DNA of 33,054 nucleotides from Candidatus Woesearchaeota archaeon. GTDB lineage: Archaea; Nanobdellota; Nanobdellia; Woesearchaeales; UBA9642. The stretch lies in assembly GCA_016928115.1 (NCBI GenBank), contig JAFGLI010000007.1, positions 76,364 to 109,417 on the forward strand. The letters run 5' to 3'. Both the position numbers and the translations under genes were made by a program. The notes below the pieces were generated by a model. The model saw only the letters and a list, made by a program, of their open reading frames with translations. It did no database searches and was not told where the DNA came from. Positions 29,437 through 33,054 of the stretch are shown piece after piece. Within the stretch, counting starts at the first letter, position 1. Every line of letters starts with the position of its first letter.

Positions 29437-30117
29437 TTACTCCTGTATTATTGCATCTGAAAGCTCTATTATCTCCTTGTCTGTATTGTTTATTTTTTTA
29501 AGATGGAGATAAGTTAAAGGGTCTATGACTATTATTTTTTTTGTTTTTATCTTTTTAAGGCTTTCCTGAGCCATTTTATCAGCAATCTCGGGGTTGTTGT
29601 ATATTAATGAGCCAAAATCACAGAAGATATTTTTTGAAGACAAATCATCAACAATATAGCCTGCTTTCTCAAGCAGTTTCCTGGGTTCATTGTTATTTAT
29701 AAAATCATCCAGTATTGCAGAACTTATCAAAGAGACTTTCTCAGAAGGAAACCTTCTTATCCTGCTGAGGTTATTATATATAAATGCAGCTATATGCTCT
29801 GTATTTATATCATAATAATTATTGAACATCTCAAGGCATCTCGGGCAGTTGGTTATTATTTTATTTACAGGATGTTTTTCAAATATGCTTTTATTTTTGT
29901 TCATAATATTAATAAAATCCTTTTTATAGCCGTTGTTTAATAATAAAGCCCCGCAGCATTTCAGGTCAGTGATTAATGTGAAATTTATTTTTGTATTGTG
30001 TAATAATGTTTTGTAATTCTCAACCTGTTCTTTCAGCAATCTCTCAGCTATACAGCCCGGGTAATAGAGAACATGCTCTCCTTTAAAGCTTTGTTTTATC
30101 CTTGTTAAAAATCCCAT
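29437..30117 (-). CDS. CCG-domain Fe-S oxidoreductase subunit (GlcF/HdrB C-terminal type)
   Basis: First gene of the redox operon. The protein has VLYYPGCIAERLLKEQ, LKCCGALLLNNGYKKDF and TNCPRCLEMFNNYY, the features of one CCG domain as in HdrB, LldE and GlcF. The second CCG motif of a full-length subunit is not seen; only FCDFGSLIYNNPEIADKMAQ echoes it with the Cys pair lost. Length is 226 aa. The ORF track begins at a TTG; I prefer ATG 30117 with GGTG ten bases ahead. Together with the small ferredoxin-like protein it appears to make up a split GlcF. Confidence 0.82.
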   Translation of the reverse strand: MGFLTRIKQSFKGEHVLYYPGCIAERLLKEQVENYKTLLHNTKINFTLITDLKCCGALLLNNGYKKDFINIMNKNKSIFEKHPVNKIITNCPRCLEMFNNYYDINTEHIAAFIYNNLSRIRRFPSEKVSLISSAILDDFINNNEPRKLLEKAGYIVDDLSSKNIFCDFGSLIYNNPEIADKMAQESLKKIKTKKIIVIDPLTYLHLKKINNTDKEIIELSDAIIQE

Positions 30118-30188
30118 CTGAAACACCAAATAAATCCTAACAAAAATAAATAAAGAACAAAGATTAATAAATATTTTGTTTCTTTTAA

Positions 30189-31685
30189 CTAATTAACTAT
30201 ATTTAACATATTAATAGTAGCTTTAATGGCTGCATTGGTTTGGTCTGAATCAACACCTCTGGTTTTAAATCTTTCTCCTTTTTCCCAGGTTATTGCTGTT
30301 TCAACTAATGCATCAGTCATTCCTCCGGGAGGTATGCTCACAGAATAATCAACTAAATCAGGAAGAGATTTATCTATTTTAGAATATATTTTCTGAACAG
30401 CTTTCATAAATGCATCGTACTGGCCGTCCCCATTAGCTGATTCTTCATAGGTTTGATTATTAATTTTTAACTTGACTCTGGCATAGGGTTGTTTCTTTGG
30501 ATTTAAATGAAGGTCAAAATCAATAATTTCTACTTTGTGTCTGAGAGGCGTACCTAATATATCTGCCACAATATAAGGTAAATCTGAATTGGTAATCTTC
30601 TGTTTCTTGTCCCCTAATTCCACTACTTTTTTAACTACTTTCTCCAAAGTGTTTTGGTCTAATTTTATCCCTAATTGTTCCAAATTTTTCTGTATATTTG
30701 CTTTTCCAGAAGTTTTTCCCAATGCATACTGTCTTTGTCCGCCGAACCTTTCAGGCAAAATCTTATTATAATAAATATTGCCTTTTTTGTCTCCGTCAGC
30801 ATGCACTCCACATGTTTGAGTATAAACATTTTTACCAACAACAGGCATATTTGAAGAAACCTTTACTCCAGATATAGTTTCTACTAATCTGGATAATTCA
30901 TTAAGATTTTTTTCTACAACATTTAATTTATAATCCCCAAAATCATTAAGTGCAGCAACTATATTGGATAAAGGGCAATTACCCGCCCTTTCGCCTAAGC
31001 CATTCACAGTGGTATGAATTCTTTTAACTCCAGCCTTAATTGCATAGAGTGAGTTCGCAACGGCCAAGCCATAATCATTATGAGCATGAAAATCAAAAAT
31101 ATAATTATATTTATTAATAATTTCCCTGCAGTAATTATATGTTTCTTCAGGACTCCAGACACCCAAAGTATCAGGCAACATAACTCTTTCAAATCCTTTT
31201 AAATTATCTAATAACTGAAACACATAATCTTTAGAATTTTTTAATCCATTAGATACATCCTCTAAATAAACATTTACCTTTATTCCTTTTTCTTCTGCAT
31301 ATTTTATAGTTTTATTAATATCTTCAATATGTTTTTCAGGGGTTTTTTTAAGTTGTTTAGTTAGGTGTTCTAAAGAACCTTTACACAAAAGATTCATTCT
31401 TTTGCCCCCTGAGTCTTTAATCCAGTCAGCAGACTTTTTTAAATCAACAAAACCTAAAAATTCTATTTTATCTAAAAAATTATTTGTTTTGGCCCAGTTA
31501 CATATTTTTTTTGCTGCTTCAAACTCCCCTTCTGAGGTTCTGGCACTTGCTACTTCAACAGCATCAACTTTAACATCCTCTAATAAATACTTTGTAATAA
31601 TTAATTTTTCATCTACTTTAAATGAAACATCTGATGTCTGTTCTCCATCCCTAAGGGTTGTATCAAGGATTTTTATTTTTTTCAT
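30189..31685 (-). CDS. LeuA-family acyltransferase (2-isopropylmalate/citramalate synthase)
   Basis: Condenses acetyl-CoA with a 2-oxo acid. The catalytic TIM barrel starts KILDTTLRDGEQTSDVSF, with metal ligands in FDFHAHNDYGLAVANSLYAI and the signature VNGLGERAGNCPLSNIVAAL. The linker has CGVHADGDKKGNIYYN and ALGKTSGKANIQKNLEQLG. The C-terminal LeuA regulatory domain (about residues 375-498) contains VDYSVSIPPGGMTDALVETA and TRGVDSDQTNAAIKATINML. Length is 498 aa. Substrate choice (2-oxoisovalerate or pyruvate) cannot be settled by eye. No other leu or ilv gene is in the window. It is divergent from a TrmB-like regulator across a palindrome-rich spacer. Confidence 0.9.
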   Translation of the reverse strand: MKKIKILDTTLRDGEQTSDVSFKVDEKLIITKYLLEDVKVDAVEVASARTSEGEFEAAKKICNWAKTNNFLDKIEFLGFVDLKKSADWIKDSGGKRMNLLCKGSLEHLTKQLKKTPEKHIEDINKTIKYAEEKGIKVNVYLEDVSNGLKNSKDYVFQLLDNLKGFERVMLPDTLGVWSPEETYNYCREIINKYNYIFDFHAHNDYGLAVANSLYAIKAGVKRIHTTVNGLGERAGNCPLSNIVAALNDFGDYKLNVVEKNLNELSRLVETISGVKVSSNMPVVGKNVYTQTCGVHADGDKKGNIYYNKILPERFGGQRQYALGKTSGKANIQKNLEQLGIKLDQNTLEKVVKKVVELGDKKQKITNSDLPYIVADILGTPLRHKVEIIDFDLHLNPKKQPYARVKLKINNQTYEESANGDGQYDAFMKAVQKIYSKIDKSLPDLVDYSVSIPPGGMTDALVETAITWEKGERFKTRGVDSDQTNAAIKATINMLNIVN

Positions 31686-31712
31686 TTTTTAATTTAGTTA
31701 GTTTTTAATGCA

Positions 31713-31740
31713 AATACTCTTCTTTAGTGAGAAGCGTATT
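31713..31740 (-). promoter_or_regulatory. Stem-loop in the leuA leader region
   Basis: AATAC-T-CTTCT, loop TTAGTG, AGAAG-C-GTATT: two 5-bp stems separated by a single mismatch. It lies 28-55 bases before the leuA ATG and just after a TATA-like TTATAAAATA, so it falls around the transcription start or in the leader. Confidence 0.4.
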
Positions 31741-31800
31741 TATTTTATAATAGAAATAATACTAATTAGAATTAATTTAAAACATTTATTATTGGTTTTA

Positions 31801-31825
31801 TTATATGTAATCATATTACATATAA
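31801..31825. promoter_or_regulatory. 25-bp inverted repeat, candidate operator
   Basis: TTATATGTAAT-CAT-ATTACATATAA has perfect 11-bp arms with a 3-bp spacer, in the middle of the leuA/trmB-like divergent spacer. The size suits a dimeric regulator such as the TrmB-like protein next door. Confidence 0.5.
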
Positions 31826-31859
31826 ATATATAATATTCTTTATAAATTTTGTGTTTATA

Positions 31860-31908
31860 GTTATTTTATTACTACTATAAAATAACAAAAAACGAAAGAT
31901 TTATAAAT
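31860..31908 (+). promoter_or_regulatory. 27-bp inverted repeat followed by TATA box of the TrmB-like gene
   Basis: GTTATTTTAT-TACTACT-ATAAAATAAC (31860-31886) has perfect 10-bp arms. TTTATAAAT follows at 31900-31908 and predicts a start near 31930. GAGGG at 31955-31959 precedes the ATG. The repeat stands immediately upstream of the core promoter, where an activator or repressor would bind. Confidence 0.5.
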
Positions 31909-31963
31909 ATTAACTACTTCAAAGTACAAAATAAATAATAAATTATGATTTAATGAGGGAAAA

Positions 31964-32782
31964 ATGATTGTTGAAAAAGAATTTTTGAAAAAAATCAAGC
32001 AGTTCAGGCTTAACAGTTATGAAGCAAAATTATGGGTTGCCTTGCTGTCAAGAGGTGCTTCTAGTGCAGGAGAGTTATCTGAGATAGCAGATGTTCCAAG
32101 GTCAAGAACATATGATGTTCTTGAAAGTTTAGAGAAAAAAGGATTTATAATAATGAAAATGGAAAAGCCAATTAAATATATTGCTATTCCTCCAAGAGAA
32201 GTTATTGAAAGAATTAAGAAAAGGATTAAGCATGATACTGATGTTAAATTAAAAAATATTGATAATATAAAAGAATCTGATGTTATTAATGAATTAAACA
32301 GCCTTTATAAGAACGGAGTTGAAATGGTTGAGCCTTCTGAAATCTCAGGCTCTGTAAAAGGAAGAGATAATATACACGACCATATTAATATGATGATTAA
32401 AGAGGCAGAAAAGTCAATTATTATTGTAACAACAACAGAAGGCCTGAAAAGAAAACTTGAATTTCTGAAAACTGAATTAAAAAGAGCAAAAGAAAGAGGA
32501 GTAAGCATAAGAGTTGCTGCCCCCCTAAACGAAAGCCATAAGGGTTTAATAAAAGAATTCAAAAACATAATTGATTTCAGACATATAGGAAATATTAAAG
32601 GAAGGTTTATATTAATTGATAGTGATGAATTAATTTTTATGATTATGGATGATGAGGAAATACACCCCAGCTATGATGTGGGTATATGGGTAAACACAAA
32701 GATGTTTGCAACCATACTAAAAGATTTGTTTGAGATAAGCTGGAAAAATATGGATGGTATTGAGAATTTTATAAAAGCATAA
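31964..32782 (+). CDS. TrmB-like transcription regulator
   Basis: The N-terminal winged helix (about residues 1-85) reads FRLNSYEAKLWVALLSRGAS, ELSEIADVPRSRTYDVLESL and KKGFIIMKMEKPIKYIAIPP, the typical TrmB start. A linker helix region follows, then a C-terminal phospholipase-D-like domain without an HKD motif: IIIVTTTEGLKRKLEFL, RGVSIRVAAPLNESHKGLIK, FILIDSDELIFMIMDDE and SYDVGIWVNTKMFATILKDL. Length is 272 aa, shorter than sugar-binding TrmB (about 340). The ligand is unknown. Divergent orientation to leuA and the inverted repeats between suggest it controls itself and perhaps leuA. Confidence 0.87.
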   Translation: MIVEKEFLKKIKQFRLNSYEAKLWVALLSRGASSAGELSEIADVPRSRTYDVLESLEKKGFIIMKMEKPIKYIAIPPREVIERIKKRIKHDTDVKLKNIDNIKESDVINELNSLYKNGVEMVEPSEISGSVKGRDNIHDHINMMIKEAEKSIIIVTTTEGLKRKLEFLKTELKRAKERGVSIRVAAPLNESHKGLIKEFKNIIDFRHIGNIKGRFILIDSDELIFMIMDDEEIHPSYDVGIWVNTKMFATILKDLFEISWKNMDGIENFIKA

Positions 32783-33054
32783 TTATTTTGTTTTTAAAAA
32801 AATATTAATCTAACTCACCTCTTTTTCCCGGGAAGGTTCTATTTTTCTTGAGCCTTTCTGGGTTTTATATTTATTTATTCTGTAAATATTTATATAAATA
32901 ATTTTTATTTTAAACAGATACACCTTTGTTTCCTTTGGAATTGTTGAACTTTAAAAAAGAAGATGTTTTAATTTAATATAATAATTCAGAATGAAAAATA
33001 TATAAAATAAGTAAAAATCAGAAAATAAATTAAACAATCCTCTGAAAATATTAA
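32783..33054. other. AT-rich stretch without recognised gene
   Basis: The last 272 bases hold no open frame of note on either strand. They contain a T-rich run just after the TrmB-like gene that may end transcription, a 10-bp TTCCCGGGAA palindrome near 32825, and a TATA-like ATTTATATAAATA near 32890. No RNA gene was recognised. Confidence 0.4.

Noticed and set aside
31004-31192. 62-aa minus-strand ORF inside leuA
   Set aside because: It is a second frame of the leuA gene with no start signal and is explained by that gene.
32825-32834. TTCCCGGGAA palindrome near the window end
   Set aside because: Ten bases, alone, with no promoter or gene placed to use it; too little to call an operator.
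1-33054. CRISPR array, transposon, phage or tRNA genes
   Set aside because: I looked for regularly spaced repeats, transposase or integrase motifs and tRNA arms on both strands and saw none.

Overview
The window reads as a chromosomal segment of a small-genome, AT-rich archaeon, most likely of the DPANN radiation (Woesearchaeota/Pacearchaeota/Nanoarchaeota type). The grounds are archaeal-type ribosomal proteins (L19e, L32e, S4e, L3, L4) in the archaeal order with aIF1 and Rpp29 between L29 and S17, TATA-box promoters placed for leaderless or short-leader mRNAs, archaeal Hef and Taw3, and a single-chain primase that joins a PriS-like catalytic part to a PriL-like Fe-S domain, as in Nanoarchaeum. 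The assignment to a phylum is inference; no marker was searched.

Region 1 (1-9841, all minus strand) is one long ribosomal operon, read as L3-L4-L23-L2-S19-L22-L29-aIF1-Rpp29-S17-L14-[unknown gene]-L24-S4e-L5-S14-S8-L6-L32e-L19e(partial). Most joints are 4-bp ATGA overlaps. There are three departures from the usual archaeal order: S3 is missing exactly at the L22/L29 joint, a 120-aa unknown gene sits between L14 and L24, and the S19 translation start is duplicated 102 bp upstream, creating a 32-codon reading frame.

Region 2 (9842-20000) is a mixed accessory stretch: an ICMT-like membrane methyltransferase, a membrane-anchored TIM-barrel glycosidase-like protein, the fused primase, an unknown helical protein, a decayed coding fragment, a COG2509-type FAD dehydrogenase, a TPR protein, a tiny zinc ribbon followed by a cold-shock protein, an MscS channel, and a lemA-htpX pair.

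Region 3 (20000-24900) holds an unannotated two-gene mini-operon encoding a 24-aa polylysine peptide and a 31-aa poly-Asp/Glu peptide, behind a TATA box and a perfect 14-bp palindrome. It is followed by taw3 and an iron-type operon (feoA-dtxR-DUF5320-like) with a DtxR-like inverted repeat at its promoter and a frameshift in feoA. A 50-aa zinc ribbon, hef and an unknown gene complete it.

Region 4 (24900-33054) holds an internally duplicated 75-aa protein, an M50-like membrane protein that has lost its protease residues, a type II thymidine kinase with an altered P-loop, an unknown gene, a tight four-gene redox operon (CCG-domain protein, GlcD-like flavoprotein, ferredoxin-like subunit, TraB-family protein), a leuA-family acyltransferase and a TrmB-like regulator. 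The last two diverge from a 278-bp spacer that carries three inverted repeats. I saw no tRNA, rRNA, CRISPR array, transposase or phage gene.
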